From contig CAJNOL010000479.1 of assembly GCA_905250125.1 (NCBI GenBank), forward strand, positions 1 through 64,000: a stretch of DNA of 64,000 nucleotides, read 5' to 3'. A program made the position numbers and the translations under genes. Shown here piece after piece: positions 63,706 to 64,000 of this stretch (position 1 is the first letter of the stretch; each line of letters starts with the position of its first letter). Under the pieces are notes generated by a model that saw only the letters and a program-made list of their open reading frames with translations, had not been told where the DNA came from and searched no databases. Source of the DNA: Rotaria sordida. Lineage: Eukaryota > Rotifera > Eurotatoria > Philodinida > Philodinidae.

Positions 63706-64000
63706 TTACTGTTCAGGTACAATACGAGACTTTTTAATACGTTTCGATGATTCTTTTTTTGGTTTATCAATATAAAGATCTTCAATAACATCATGATATT
63801 TTTGTTCAATTGCTTTTCGTTTTAATTTAAATGCATCAGTCACTAAACCAGTTTCAGGTGTCCAAATTTCAGTTACTATTTTAACACGTTGAGGAGTTTC
63901 AAATTTTTCAATACCACCTTTTTTACATGCCTCTTGAACATCTTTAAGAATTTGTTCATTAAATTCTTCATTATCAATTAATTTTTGCCATTCTTTTTCA
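63706..64000 (-). CDS. Long-chain acyl-CoA synthetase, C-terminal end (partial)
   Basis: The minus-strand frame runs from the window edge to TAA at 63706-63708, giving the last 98 codons. It contains the adenylating-enzyme tail of ACSL proteins: GIEKFETPQRVKIVTEIWTP, then ETGLVTDAFKLKRKAIEQKY with the conserved lysine-rich C-terminal hairpin, matching the ACSL3/ACSL4 pattern 'WTPETGLVTDAFKLKRK'. ACSL enzymes activate long-chain fatty acids to acyl-CoA with ATP at the ER, mitochondria or lipid droplets. A basic, lysine-rich extension follows the domain (KPKKESSKRIKKSRIVPEQ). The 5' part, including the AMP-binding motif, lies outside the window. It is transcribed in the same direction as septin. 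Confidence 0.85.
   Translation of the reverse strand, partial: EKEWQKLIDNEEFNEQILKDVQEACKKGGIEKFETPQRVKIVTEIWTPETGLVTDAFKLKRKAIEQKYHDVIEDLYIDKPKKESSKRIKKSRIVPEQ

Noticed and set aside
1..64000. CRISPR arrays, bacterial operons, riboswitches or integrated prophage
   Set aside because: Spliceosomal introns and animal gene families show eukaryotic nuclear DNA; no regularly spaced repeats were seen.

Overview
This is an AT-rich animal nuclear sequence. Its genes are interrupted mostly by short introns of about 50-75 bp with GT...AG borders. Very short introns, strongly AT-biased codons, several genes that look bacterial, plant or fungal in origin, and decayed Penelope-like, PiggyBac and hAT elements together suggest a bdelloid rotifer or a close relative. 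The organism is an inference; the gene structures below come from the sequence. I rebuilt the exon models by matching reading phase across splice sites, and the totals close in frame.

Layout. 0-6 kb: a C-terminal aldehyde dehydrogenase scrap, an intronless DUF985-type cupin gene, a Penelope-like reverse transcriptase scrap and a complete six-exon secreted GH29 alpha-L-fucosidase. 6-12 kb: a transposon graveyard with a PiggyBac relic (+) and a hAT relic (-), followed by a GH43-like glycosidase fragment stopped by one in-frame TGA. 12-33 kb: gene-poor DNA holding one three-exon Ly6/three-finger GPI-anchored protein gene, one tRNA-Pro(AGG), microsatellites and two foldback (MITE-like) elements. 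33-34 kb: a dead bacterial-type HSL-family esterase.

35-40 kb: a two-exon gene (910 aa) with an unusual architecture: a novel helical N-terminus, a ubiquitin-like region, an effector-associated-type region, a PARP catalytic domain and a receiver-like C-terminal domain. Its 2.1-kb intron holds a 663-bp foldback element. This is the best candidate in the window for an undescribed system. 44-56.5 kb: a ten-exon VPS13D-type bridge lipid-transfer protein (3,756 aa). It converges on a six-exon septin (583 aa) with a proline-rich N-terminus, and a 10-N assembly gap lies between their 3' ends. At the right edge is the C-terminal end of a long-chain acyl-CoA synthetase, cut by the window.

The genes do not form one pathway. 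The housekeeping part (VPS13D, septin, acyl-CoA synthetase) concerns membranes and cytoskeleton. The left part is an accessory region of carbohydrate- and ester-active enzymes, several of them broken, mixed with dead transposons.
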